Notes under the pieces: model-generated
Database searches by the model: none
Seen by the model: only the letters and a program-made list of their open reading frames with translations
What the model was told of the DNA's origin: nothing
Shown: piece after piece, positions 46,660-54,966 of the stretch
How the letters are laid out: each line of letters starts with the position of its first letter
Numbering within the stretch: position 1 is the first letter of the stretch
Assembly: GCF_033971885.1 (NCBI RefSeq)
Contig: NZ_JALBUS010000009.1
Coordinates: 1 to 64,000 of the forward strand
Length of the DNA: 64,000 bases
Reading direction: 5' to 3'
Source of the DNA: Absicoccus intestinalis
Lineage (GTDB): Bacteria > Bacillota_I > Bacilli_A > Erysipelotrichales > Erysipelotrichaceae
Program-made: the position numbers and the translations under genes

Positions 46660-47116
46660 GATCGTTCACAACTTTCTGAACATGCGAAAATCCCCCTTTG
46701 GACTCCGCTTTGTTTCGAAGATATAATCGATGAAGAAGGGTATAAAACGTCTGCTTTTCGTTTTCATCCAAACATTGAACCAGCCAATCGTAATAGAGAT
46801 TTTCAATTTCAACCTTGGAAAGTTTCAAACGCTCCACTTTATCGGATGCATACAATTTCCAGTTTCGTTTATCTTTTTCATCTTGTTTCCGAATCAAATA
46901 GCCCTTTGCTTCCAGAGATGCCGTTCGTCGAGCACAAGCGCCTTTATCCAATCCGAGAATTTCGCGTATCCCTTTTTGGTTAATTCCCGGATTGTGACGG
47001 ATCACATGGATGAAATCGAATTCTGCAGTTCCAATGCCTTCGGCCTTCATGGTCTTTACGGTAAATTTCGATACTTCTCTGGCAATTTTGGTGATTTCTC
47101 TCATTTCTTCACTCAT
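46646..47116 (-). CDS. MarR-family repressor of the ABC exporter operon
   Basis: 156 residues from the ATG at 47116, with GGAG upstream; a longer frame to 47182 would cross the operator. Winged HTH with GINQKGIREILGLDKGACARRTASLEAKGYLIRK, then RNWKLYA, typical MarR. It likely represses its own operon and is relieved by an exported compound. The perfect palindrome immediately upstream is the presumed operator. Confidence 0.9.
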   Translation of the reverse strand: MSEEMREITKIAREVSKFTVKTMKAEGIGTAEFDFIHVIRHNPGINQKGIREILGLDKGACARRTASLEAKGYLIRKQDEKDKRNWKLYASDKVERLKLSKVEIENLYYDWLVQCLDENEKQTFYTLLHRLYLRNKAESKGGFSHVQKVVNDHENR

Positions 47117-47127
47117 AGGAATCTCCT

Positions 47128-47171
47128 TAATAGATGTACTATCAACTAAATAGATGATAGTACATCTATTA
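47128..47171 (-). promoter_or_regulatory. MarR operator overlapping its promoter
   Basis: Perfect 16-bp inverted repeat: arms 47128-47143 and 47156-47171, with a 12-base centre. On the minus strand a TTGCGC, 17-bp, TATCAT promoter lies across the upstream arm, so binding would block RNA polymerase. It ends 12 bases before the MarR ATG. Confidence 0.8.
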
Positions 47172-47241
47172 GATAAGCGCAATGGGATTGGATAAAGAAA
47201 CGGAGGATGGAAAGAAATGATTTAAAATCTATATTTAACGA

Positions 47242-47270
47242 TTGACTTCGATATAGCGAACTGCTATATA
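47242..47270 (+). promoter_or_regulatory. PadR-gene promoter with palindrome
   Basis: TTGACT (47242-47247), 17-bp spacer and extended TATATA (47265-47270). The inverted repeat ATATAGC-gaact-GCTATAT (47251-47269) fills the spacer and covers the -10, a likely autorepressor site. Confidence 0.65.
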
Positions 47271-47310
47271 AAGTGGAAGGATAGTACTGCGATATATCGA
47301 GGTGATATGT

Positions 47311-47631
47311 ATGGGTGAACACATCAAAAAAGTTTATGTCCCTATGAGTGAAACCGCCTTTTACATTCTTTTTTGTTTACGAAATGAATCGCATGGATAC
47401 GGCATCGTTCAGAAAGTTGAAAAGTTGACCCATGGGGAAATTCGCATTGCCCCGGGAACTTTGTATGGAAGCCTTTCGAAAATGGAAAAAGATGGACTGA
47501 TCCAGTTTGTGCGGGAAGAAGAAAAACGAAAGATCTATGTGATCACTGCATTGGGAGAAATCGTACTGCAAACAGAAATGAAGCGAATCGAAAGGTTGTA
47601 CAAAAATATGAAGGAGGTACAACATGTTTAA
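47311..47631 (+). CDS. PadR-family regulator
   Basis: 106 residues from the ATG at 47311, with GAGGTG upstream. PadR winged helix: FYILFCLRNESHGYGIVQKVEKLTHGEIRIAPGTLYGSLSKMEKDGLIQF. Likely a repressor of itself and of the following DUF2812 gene, with which it overlaps by 8 bp. Such pairs are common in Bacillota and often tied to antimicrobial stress. Confidence 0.9.
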   Translation: MGEHIKKVYVPMSETAFYILFCLRNESHGYGIVQKVEKLTHGEIRIAPGTLYGSLSKMEKDGLIQFVREEEKRKIYVITALGEIVLQTEMKRIERLYKNMKEVQHV

Positions 47632-48163
47632 GCATCAATGGAAATTTTTTGACATCAGTGATTGGAAAAAAGAGCAGGACTATTTGGAAGATATGCACCA
47701 GAAGGGATGGAAGTTGAAAAGTACGAATGGTTTCAAGTATACGTTTGAATCTTGTGAACCAGAAGAGGTGGTGTATCAATTGGATTATCGTGATACCAAT
47801 AGTAAAAAGACCCAAGAAGATCAGGAAGATTACATCCAGATGTTTGAAGATTGTGGTTGGGAATACATCCAAGATCTCAATGGTTTTTCCTATTTTCGTA
47901 AGGCAAAACAAGCCATGAACGGTAAAAAGGAAGAAATTTTTTGTGATGAGCAATCCAAACAAGACATGATCAAACGAGTCTATCAAGGAAGGATCATCCC
48001 GTTGATCATCGTCTTTATTGGTTTCTTGTTTATCATTCACAGTTCACTGGATAGACCGGTGGCATGGATCCTGCTTGTGGTCGTTTCTGTTATTTATATT
48101 TATATCATTTTCAAATTTATCGTATATTACCGAAAGGTATTGTTCGCAAAAAGAGAACATTGA
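47624..48163 (+). CDS. DUF2812-family membrane protein
   Basis: 179 residues. Soluble N-terminal part (WKFFDISDWKKEQDYLEDMHQKGWKLKSTNGFKYTFE, FEDCGWEYIQDLNGFSYFRK) matches DUF2812, followed by two TM helices (about 125-142 and 147-168). It starts inside the PadR gene. Function unknown; probably a PadR-controlled envelope-stress protein. Confidence 0.85.
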   Translation: MFKHQWKFFDISDWKKEQDYLEDMHQKGWKLKSTNGFKYTFESCEPEEVVYQLDYRDTNSKKTQEDQEDYIQMFEDCGWEYIQDLNGFSYFRKAKQAMNGKKEEIFCDEQSKQDMIKRVYQGRIIPLIIVFIGFLFIIHSSLDRPVAWILLVVVSVIYIYIIFKFIVYYRKVLFAKREH

Positions 48164-48167
48164 TTTC

Positions 48168-49343
48168 TTACTGGATGCCTTGTAGCTGGATCTTCACAAT
48201 TTCATTATCGGTGCCAATTCGTACAGGAATTTCAAAATATCCCGTTCCTGCAGAAACAATGCTGCACGTGCCATTTTGGATATGTTTGCCATGATAATAA
48301 TCTTTTCCATACCAATAGCGTGTAAAAAAAGTACAAGGAAAAAATTGACCTTTGTGGGTGTGCCCACATAAGATCAAATCGGCATGTTGTACTTGTGCTT
48401 CCACAATGCCAGAAGGATCATGATCTAGAATCACGATGGGTTTGGAACGATCACACGATTGCATCATACCTTTGAGATGGATGCGGGTTGGATTCGAAAC
48501 CAGTCGAGTGCGACCAATCAAGTTGATTTCTTTGCTGATAAAGCTTTGATTATTGAGATCAATGATGTTTGATCTTTTTAAAAAATCCTGCCATAAAGGA
48601 CTGTCTATGGATGGGTCATGATTTCCACAAATCGCAAAGACTCCATCACAAGCTTGGAGTTGTGCCAGTTCCGCAAAAATCCTATCGATGTCTTTGGGTT
48701 TACGTATATTGGTTCGATTAAACACATCGCCTGTGATCACGATCAGATCGGGATGGAGGGCATTGGTCTGACAGACGACATGATGGATATAGGCGTGATC
48801 AATGATTTCACCAATATGTAGATCACTCAATTGAACAATGGTGTATTGATGAGCAGCCGGTAGTTTGTTTGTTTTATAGGTATACGACACAGTTTTGATC
48901 GAATGCGCATGAACTCTTCCATAGATCGTGATGGCGATACTTACTAGCAAGCCTAACCGGGATAAGTCATAGGAAAGGAAGATACCTACCAGATCGGTTA
49001 CGATCAATGTGGAAATGTGGTAGGTAAGAAAGGCTAAATACAAACCTGAAAATAGTGCGATTTGGCGATAGGCTGGAAAATATTTGCCAACGTGTTCGGC
49101 AAATATTTGAAATGCCAAGGCAATTGTCGACAACACGATCAAATACAAAAGGATAGAAGGATGAATGCTCCAAGCGATTCGTAGATCACTATAGAGGCTG
49201 GCAAATCCAATGAGGATCCTTGAAATTTGGAAATAGATTTTTTTATCCAAAAAGCGTGTACTTTTCATTTTCATAATTGAATTATAAAGGTTTCTGAAAA
49301 CCAAAGAAATATATAAATCTATCAAAGTATCTAAATGAATCAT
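48168..49343 (-). CDS. Membrane-anchored metallophosphoesterase (YkuE/YaeI-like)
   Basis: Up to 391 residues; neither the first ATG nor the next good one (49274, MKMKSTRF) has a clear ribosome site. Four or so TM helices in the first 160 residues, then a calcineurin-like domain: LSDLHIG, ITGDVFNRT, CGNHD, then CGHTHKGQ, with all metal ligands present. Likely a cell-surface or periplasmic-facing phosphoesterase, as in YaeI (lipid or nucleotide substrate not proven). Confidence 0.85.
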   Translation of the reverse strand: MIHLDTLIDLYISLVFRNLYNSIMKMKSTRFLDKKIYFQISRILIGFASLYSDLRIAWSIHPSILLYLIVLSTIALAFQIFAEHVGKYFPAYRQIALFSGLYLAFLTYHISTLIVTDLVGIFLSYDLSRLGLLVSIAITIYGRVHAHSIKTVSYTYKTNKLPAAHQYTIVQLSDLHIGEIIDHAYIHHVVCQTNALHPDLIVITGDVFNRTNIRKPKDIDRIFAELAQLQACDGVFAICGNHDPSIDSPLWQDFLKRSNIIDLNNQSFISKEINLIGRTRLVSNPTRIHLKGMMQSCDRSKPIVILDHDPSGIVEAQVQHADLILCGHTHKGQFFPCTFFTRYWYGKDYYHGKHIQNGTCSIVSAGTGYFEIPVRIGTDNEIVKIQLQGIQ

Positions 49344-49395
49344 TGGTCCGTTTTATCAACGAAAACAATTGATTCCATAGAAATGATTTGATACG

Positions 49396-50115
49396 ATGCA
49401 GAAGATGAAACAAACAAGAAAGAAAGTCTTAACGATTGAGATCCTATGCATTGTGATGGTTGGCCTTTTTGTGGTGCATCTTCTTTTTCAACATTCTCCC
49501 AAGATCTTTCAATATTTAGAAAACAATGACATTGTCGGTTTGACGACTTATATTCGTGGAGAAGGACGAAGGGGTGAATCGGTATTGATCATTCTGCAAA
49601 TATTAGAAACCATTTCGATCGTTCTTCCGGCTTTACCAATCTATATTACGGCTGGCATTGTATATGGAAAAGGCAAAGGCATCTTGATGTGTTATCTGAC
49701 CAATTTGGTTGTGAATGCTTGTATGTTTCTTTGGGCTCGCAAACGAAAGATGGATGTTTCCAAAAACATTCATTATGGACGCAATCCCAAAGTGGAAGAA
49801 TTGATGAAACAAGTGAAAGATCCCAAACGAGTGGTTTTGTATATGTGCTTATTACCCGTTGTGCCCAATGGCACGATTCCGTATATGGCCGCTAAAACAA
49901 GAGTGACCTTTGTCGGATTTATCCAATCTTTAGCTATTGGTTGTTTGCCAACCATTGCTTTGGATGTCGTTTGTGGCGATGCCTTCCTCACTGTAAACTG
50001 GCATATTTTCTTGCCGATCATTGTCGTTCTTGCCCTGATGGCTGCTCTTGTTTTCATCTTTAGAAAACAAATCATGACTCGATTGGAACCCTATATTCGA
50101 TCAAAAAAATATTGA
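49396..50115 (+). CDS. TVP38/TMEM64-family (DedA-like) membrane protein
   Basis: 239 residues. N-terminal TM helix, then the VTT/SNARE-associated region: PALPIYITAGIVYGKGKGILMCYLTNLVVNACMFLWARKRK, later LLPVVPNGTIPYMAAKTRV, then a C-terminal TM. DedA-superfamily proteins may be lipid scramblases or flippases. It is followed by the MATE attenuator. Role unproven here. Confidence 0.85.
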   Translation: MQKMKQTRKKVLTIEILCIVMVGLFVVHLLFQHSPKIFQYLENNDIVGLTTYIRGEGRRGESVLIILQILETISIVLPALPIYITAGIVYGKGKGILMCYLTNLVVNACMFLWARKRKMDVSKNIHYGRNPKVEELMKQVKDPKRVVLYMCLLPVVPNGTIPYMAAKTRVTFVGFIQSLAIGCLPTIALDVVCGDAFLTVNWHIFLPIIVVLALMAALVFIFRKQIMTRLEPYIRSKKY

Positions 50116-50219
50116 CATTTTTGAAAATAAAATGGTATAAAATACGCGAACCGAAAGTGGCGTAAGCGTAAATCTAGGATACAAATATGTACCAGGTTAC
50201 GTGAACGTCACTTTTTTTA
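50112..50219 (+). promoter_or_regulatory. Promoter and structured leader with terminator before the MATE gene (guanidine-IV/mepA-motif candidate)
   Basis: TTGACA (50112-50117), 18 bp, extended TATAAA (50136-50141). The RNA then forms a long stem (AAGTGGCGT 50155-50163 with ACGTCACTT 50205-50213) capped by a second stem (CGTAA/TTACG) and a hairpin (50177-50193), followed by a T run. The terminator base stem thus encloses a separate fold, as in a riboswitch attenuator. The position upstream of a MepA-like MATE gene fits the guanidine-IV class, but I could not check its consensus. Confidence 0.5.
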
Positions 50220-50242
50220 TTTGCAGAAAGAAGGCAGAAAGA

Positions 50243-51616
50243 ATGAGTGAGACAAACACAATAGAAACTGGCAATAAAATGGGGATACACCCCATCCCTA
50301 AATTGATGTTGACCATGGGTATTCCTATGATTTGTTCAATGGTGGTACAAGCACTTTACAATATCATTGATAGTTATTTTGTATCACAGATTCCCAAGAT
50401 TGCCGATCAAGCCATGAATGCCTTGACATTGGCTTTTCCAATTCAGATGTTGATGGTTGCCGTTGGCGTTGGAACCGGTGTCGGTGTGAATGCATTGATT
50501 AGTCGGTTTTTGGGACAAAAAGATTATGAAACGGTAAATAAAATTACTGGAAATGCGATTTTCTTAGGCATTTGTACGTATGTTGTATTCTTATTATTTG
50601 GTATTTTTGGACTCGGTGTGTATTTACGATCGCAGTCATCCAATGAATTGATCTTGATGTTGGGTACGCAATATTTATCCATTTGTGTCTTTCTTTCTTT
50701 TGGTGTGATTTTGAGCATGGTGTATGAAAAATTGCTCCAATCCACAGGAAAAACACTTCAAACGACCATCGCTCAATTAGCTGGAGCTCTTACCAATATT
50801 TTCTTAGATCCCGTATTGATTTTTGGTTGGTTTGGCCTTCCTGTCATGGGCATCAGTGGCGCTGCGTATGCGACCGTGATTGGTCAAATGGTCACCTTGG
50901 GATTAAATATGTTTTTCCATTATTTCTTTAATCCCGAAATCAAAAATGGTCTTCGTTATTTAAGACCTCAAAAAGAGATCATTGTCCACATTTATCAAAT
51001 TGGTATTCCCGCCATCATCTTACAAGCTTTGATGTCGTTTATGACCTATGGGGTCAATATTATCTTGGCGGGTATTTCCGAAAATTATGTAACGGCATAT
51101 GGTGTATATTATAAGATCCAACAATTTGCGTTCTTTGCGGGTTTTGGTTTAAACAATGCTTTGATTCCTTTGGTTGCTTATAATTATGGAAAAGGTGATA
51201 TGCAACGTGTCAAAGATAGTATCAAATATGGAACGTTGGATACTGTTATTTTATTGGGCATCTGTATGATCATCTTGGAACTGTTTGCCAATCCTTTGGC
51301 GAGTATTTTTGCCTTATCGCCAGAAATTATTTCTGTTTGTGTTGTTGCCATGAAGATCATCGCTACCGGATTCTTGTTTGCGGGTTTCAATATTGCTTTA
51401 CAAGGCATTTTCCAAGCCTTAGGTAAAGGTATGTATTCTCTGATTGTTTCTTTGATTCGTATGGTTTTGGTCGATCTTCCATTGGCCTGGTTATTTATAC
51501 GAATGGCAAGCAATCCATCCTTGACGTTTTGGGCCTTCCCGATTGCGGAATTGTGTGGTGTGATCGTAGCTTGGTTGATGTATCGTAGCGTGAAAAAAGA
51601 AATTGGATTGGAGTAA
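50243..51616 (+). CDS. MATE-family efflux protein (MepA-like)
   Basis: 457 residues from the ATG at 50243 with GAAGGCAGAAAG upstream; an earlier frame start lies inside the leader hairpin. Twelve TM segments in two pseudo-repeats; starts IPKLMLTMGIPMICSMVVQALYNIIDSYFVSQI, with MATE-type loops FLGQKDY and YNYGKGDMQRV. Antiports drugs or cations such as guanidinium-like compounds for Na+ or H+. Controlled by the attenuator. Followed by a cytidylate-kinase-like gene. Confidence 0.9.
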   Translation: MSETNTIETGNKMGIHPIPKLMLTMGIPMICSMVVQALYNIIDSYFVSQIPKIADQAMNALTLAFPIQMLMVAVGVGTGVGVNALISRFLGQKDYETVNKITGNAIFLGICTYVVFLLFGIFGLGVYLRSQSSNELILMLGTQYLSICVFLSFGVILSMVYEKLLQSTGKTLQTTIAQLAGALTNIFLDPVLIFGWFGLPVMGISGAAYATVIGQMVTLGLNMFFHYFFNPEIKNGLRYLRPQKEIIVHIYQIGIPAIILQALMSFMTYGVNIILAGISENYVTAYGVYYKIQQFAFFAGFGLNNALIPLVAYNYGKGDMQRVKDSIKYGTLDTVILLGICMIILELFANPLASIFALSPEIISVCVVAMKIIATGFLFAGFNIALQGIFQALGKGMYSLIVSLIRMVLVDLPLAWLFIRMASNPSLTFWAFPIAELCGVIVAWLMYRSVKKEIGLE

Positions 51617-51622
51617 GAAAAC

Positions 51623-52219
51623 ATGAAACGAGTGATTACCATTAGTCGAGAATTTGGTAGTGGTGGACGAACCATTGCGAAACAAGTCGCAGAAACATTG
51701 GGATATGCTTATTATGATAAAGAACTCATTGAAAAAATTGCGATGGAAACGGGATTTTCAAAAGATTACATCGAAAAACGTGGAGAATATGCGTTAGGAA
51801 CGAATATTTTTAGTTATGCATTTATTGGCCGATCGGCAACGGGAGCTTCGATTGAAGATCAATTATGGGCCAAACAACAAGAGATCATCTTACATTTGGC
51901 GCAGAAGGGAAATTGCGTGATCGTAGGGCGAAGTGCGGATTATATTTTAAGAAATCGTGAAGATTGTCTTCATGTGTTCATTCATGCGTGCACCGAAAAG
52001 AAAGTAAAACGGATCGTTGAAGTCTATGGGGAAACGGAAGTAGCACCGGAAAAACGGTTGCGTGACAAAGACAAAAAGCGGGCAGCGAATTATAAGTACT
52101 ATACCGATCGTCATTGGGGGCAAGCAAAGAATTATCATTTGTGTTTGGATAGTGGTGAATTTGGGTTGGATACATGTACAAAAATTATTTGTGAATTGGC
52201 AAAAGAAAGAAAGGCCTGA
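51623..52219 (+). CDS. Cytidylate-kinase-like family protein
   Basis: 198 residues. P-loop REFGSGGRTIAKQ near residue 10, YYDKELIEKIA, CVIVGRSADYILR, then DRHWGQAKNYHLCLDSGEFG. Matches the Cytidylate-kinase-like family (AAA_26-type), distinct from true Cmk. Substrate unknown. Starts 6 bp after the MATE stop, so it shares the attenuated transcript. Confidence 0.85.
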   Translation: MKRVITISREFGSGGRTIAKQVAETLGYAYYDKELIEKIAMETGFSKDYIEKRGEYALGTNIFSYAFIGRSATGASIEDQLWAKQQEIILHLAQKGNCVIVGRSADYILRNREDCLHVFIHACTEKKVKRIVEVYGETEVAPEKRLRDKDKKRAANYKYYTDRHWGQAKNYHLCLDSGEFGLDTCTKIICELAKERKA

Positions 52220-52240
52220 TCGAAATGGATCGGCTTTTTT
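52214..52240 (+). terminator. Terminator after the kinase-like gene
   Basis: GCC-GATC and GATC-GGC stem (52214-52221 with 52228-52234, one bulge), followed by seven T residues. Confidence 0.75.
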
Positions 52241-52324
52241 TCTAGGCAATATGAAAAATTTGCATACTTGTACATCAAATTGAAATGTGTTAGGGTAACC
52301 AAAAACAAATAGAGGAAACAGAAT

Positions 52325-53011
52325 ATGGATCGATTTGAATTTCAAATCCAACAAAGAAAAGTGTGCGTATATCCAAGCTCAGCGAAAGGTCCAATCGTAT
52401 ATATGCATAGTTTTATGGATAATGGTGATGCTTTTTGTCGTCAATTAAAAACAAGATGTCCAGATCATACATTGGTCGTAATCAGTCATCTACATTGGGA
52501 TGATGATCTGACTCCTTGGTACTGTCCACCATTATCGAAAGAAGATAGGCCTTGTGGTGGAAAAGCGGATGATTGGCTACAGACATTGACCCATGAGATC
52601 GTTCCGCAAGTGGAAGATGGGCTCAATGAGAAGCCAACGTATCGAATCTTAACAGGATATTCTCTAGCTGGATTGTTTGCGATATATGCAATGTATCATA
52701 CCGATTTATTCCAACGTGCAGGGAGCATGTCCGGTTCTTTTTGGTTTCCTGATTTTGGCGCATACATCCAGCATCATGAGATGTGCATACAACCAGATCG
52801 TTTGTATTTTTCATTAGGAACGAAAGAAGCATGTACCCCACATCCTGTATTAAGAACAGTACAAGCGAATACAGAAAGGCTCGTAAAGTACTATCAAGAA
52901 AAAGGAATCAAGACTCGGCTTGAATGGAATCCAGGCAATCATTATCAAGAAGCGGAACAGAGAATGGTTAGAGGCATAATGTGGCTTCTTTCTGGGGAGG
53001 ATCAATCATGA
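52325..53011 (+). CDS. Alpha/beta-hydrolase esterase
   Basis: 228 residues. YSLAG contains the nucleophile Ser of a G-x-S-x-(A/G)-G elbow; late GNHYQEAEQRM supplies the catalytic His. Similar to small Fes/IroE- or EstB-like esterases. First gene of an operon with an adenylation domain and a GNAT; overlaps the next by 4 bp. Substrate unknown, perhaps the product or precursor of that pathway. Confidence 0.75.
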   Translation: MDRFEFQIQQRKVCVYPSSAKGPIVYMHSFMDNGDAFCRQLKTRCPDHTLVVISHLHWDDDLTPWYCPPLSKEDRPCGGKADDWLQTLTHEIVPQVEDGLNEKPTYRILTGYSLAGLFAIYAMYHTDLFQRAGSMSGSFWFPDFGAYIQHHEMCIQPDRLYFSLGTKEACTPHPVLRTVQANTERLVKYYQEKGIKTRLEWNPGNHYQEAEQRMVRGIMWLLSGEDQS

Positions 53012-54477
53012 ATCAAACAATGTATGGTTTATTCACACAAGTTGTGAAAGAGAATGAGGATCGCATCGCTATCATCGAGGAACATCGGCAAATGACTTTT
53101 GGGCAATTATTGGCATTGACCAATCAAATCGCCGATACATTACCAAAAGATGTACAAACGGTTGGTATCGTGATGGATCATTGTGCCGAAATGATCGCGA
53201 CCATGTTGGCAACACTCAAATGTGGGGCACGATATGTGCCGGCAGAACCCACTTTTCCAACCGGAAGAATTCACTATATGATGACGGAAGCGCAGGTTAA
53301 TCTGATCATGACAGAATCGGCCTATCGATCCAAAGTGTCTGGATTTCCCATTCGTTTGATGGATCAGGAATGGCATCAAAATTCGATATCCCCTTCGTTT
53401 ATGCAGGCAAAACCAAGTGCACCGGCTTATGTTTTATATACATCGGGAACAACGGGCAAACCAAAAGGAGTGTGTGTGACCAATCAAAATGTTTGTCATT
53501 ATGTACAGGCTTTTGCGGATGAATTCCATCCAACCCATACCGATATCATGTTGCAGTATTCCGTTTGTTCCTTTGACATTTTTGTGGAAGAAGTGTTTGC
53601 GAGCTTGATCAATGGCATGGCCATTGCGATTCCATCCAAAGAAGATAAAAGCAATATACAAGCATTGATGCAGTTTGTGGATCGACACCACGTTACCATG
53701 ATCAGTGGCTTTCCTTACTTATTTGCACAAATGAATCTTCTTTCATCCATTCCCCATTCTTTGCGTTTATTGATTAGTGGTGGCGATGTTCTTCGGGCAT
53801 CCTATGTTGATCATTTATTGGATCAAGCGGATGTTTATAATACATATGGTCCATCAGAAACTACGGTTTGTGCTTCGTATTACCACTGCAACAGTGGCAA
53901 GGCATTAGCCGATGGTACTTATCCTGTGGGAAAGCCTGTAAAAGGAATAACCATTCGCCTTCTTGATGAAAAGGGACAAGAAGTGGAAAAAGGACAAATG
54001 GGTGAAATTTGTATTTATGGCAATGGTGTATCAAATGGGTATATTGGTGATCATTTGGAAGAGAATCAAGTGTTTGTTTCTTTAGAAGATGGATCCAAAA
54101 TGTATCGAAGTGGTGATCTAGGCTATGTGTTGCCAGATGGAAACATTGCGTTTTTGCATCGAAAAGATTCGCAAATCATGATTTATGGAAAACGAGTGGA
54201 AGTCAAAGAGGTTGAGTCTTGTTTGTGTCAATGTAAAAATGTTCAACAAGCAGTGGTCCAAGCAAACAAAGATGAAAAGGGACTGGCTTATATGACGGCT
54301 TATATTGTTTCCAAAGAGGATCTGAAAGTATCAGATCTCAAAAAGGAATTGGCCCAAAATTTAACTTCATTTATGATTCCTGAATTTTTTGTCAAAATGA
54401 AGGAAATTCCTTTGAATGATAATGGAAAACCAGACATACATCAACTTCCCATCGTCCTGAAAGAAGGAACGGTATAA
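53008..54477 (+). CDS. Stand-alone adenylation-domain enzyme (NRPS A-domain/DltA-like)
   Basis: 489 residues from the ATG at 53008, GGGGAGG upstream, overlapping the esterase stop. Adenylate-forming motifs: A3 LYTSGTTGKPKG, A4 FDIFVEE, A5 NTYGPSETT, A7 YRSGDLG, A8 GKRVEVKEVE, A10 NDNGKPD with the catalytic Lys. It activates a carboxylate (likely an amino acid) with ATP. No carrier-protein gene is adjacent, unlike dltABCD or NRPS clusters, so the acceptor is unknown. Confidence 0.88.
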   Translation: MNQTMYGLFTQVVKENEDRIAIIEEHRQMTFGQLLALTNQIADTLPKDVQTVGIVMDHCAEMIATMLATLKCGARYVPAEPTFPTGRIHYMMTEAQVNLIMTESAYRSKVSGFPIRLMDQEWHQNSISPSFMQAKPSAPAYVLYTSGTTGKPKGVCVTNQNVCHYVQAFADEFHPTHTDIMLQYSVCSFDIFVEEVFASLINGMAIAIPSKEDKSNIQALMQFVDRHHVTMISGFPYLFAQMNLLSSIPHSLRLLISGGDVLRASYVDHLLDQADVYNTYGPSETTVCASYYHCNSGKALADGTYPVGKPVKGITIRLLDEKGQEVEKGQMGEICIYGNGVSNGYIGDHLEENQVFVSLEDGSKMYRSGDLGYVLPDGNIAFLHRKDSQIMIYGKRVEVKEVESCLCQCKNVQQAVVQANKDEKGLAYMTAYIVSKEDLKVSDLKKELAQNLTSFMIPEFFVKMKEIPLNDNGKPDIHQLPIVLKEGTV

Positions 54478-54935
54478 TGGAAGTGATCATCCGAAAAGCA
54501 CAGATTGAAGATCTTGATTTGTTGATGAGCTGGCGAATGGAAGTTTTGCATGAAGTATTTCATTTGTCCCGTCAAAGTAATCTTTCTAAACTGGAAAGAG
54601 AAAATCGAACGTATTATCAAGAAACTTTGCCAACCAATCAACACATCGCATGTTTTGCCAAGTGGCAGGATGAGATCGTAGGATGTGGTGGTATCTGCAT
54701 TCAAAAAGAAATGCCCTCTCCAGATAATCCCAATGGATTGTGTGGCTATATCATGAATATTTATACGCGGAAACCATATCGTCAACAGGGCATTGGTCAA
54801 AGAATCGTGGATTGGTTAATCAAACAAGCCAAAGAAATGCATGTTCAAAAAATCTATTTGGAAGCTTCCGTCGATGGCAAGCCTTTGTATCAAAAGATGG
54901 GCTTCCATGATATGGAAGATTATATGAAGCTATAA
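54477..54935 (+). CDS. GNAT-family N-acetyltransferase
   Basis: 152 residues. IRKAQIEDLDLLMSWR at the N-terminus, then the acetyl-CoA loop RKPYRQQGIGQRIVDWLI, and LEASVDGKPLYQKMGF. Shares one base with the adenylation gene stop (TAATG). Last gene of the esterase operon, so it may acetylate the product of that pathway. Substrate unproven. Confidence 0.85.
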   Translation: MEVIIRKAQIEDLDLLMSWRMEVLHEVFHLSRQSNLSKLERENRTYYQETLPTNQHIACFAKWQDEIVGCGGICIQKEMPSPDNPNGLCGYIMNIYTRKPYRQQGIGQRIVDWLIKQAKEMHVQKIYLEASVDGKPLYQKMGFHDMEDYMKL

Positions 54936-54936
54936 G

Positions 54937-54966
54937 AAAACGACTGGACATCCAGCCGTTTTTTTT
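54937..54966. terminator. Terminator after the GNAT gene
   Basis: AACG-CTGGA and TCCAG-CGTT stem (one mismatch) with a T run, between convergent genes. Confidence 0.85.
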
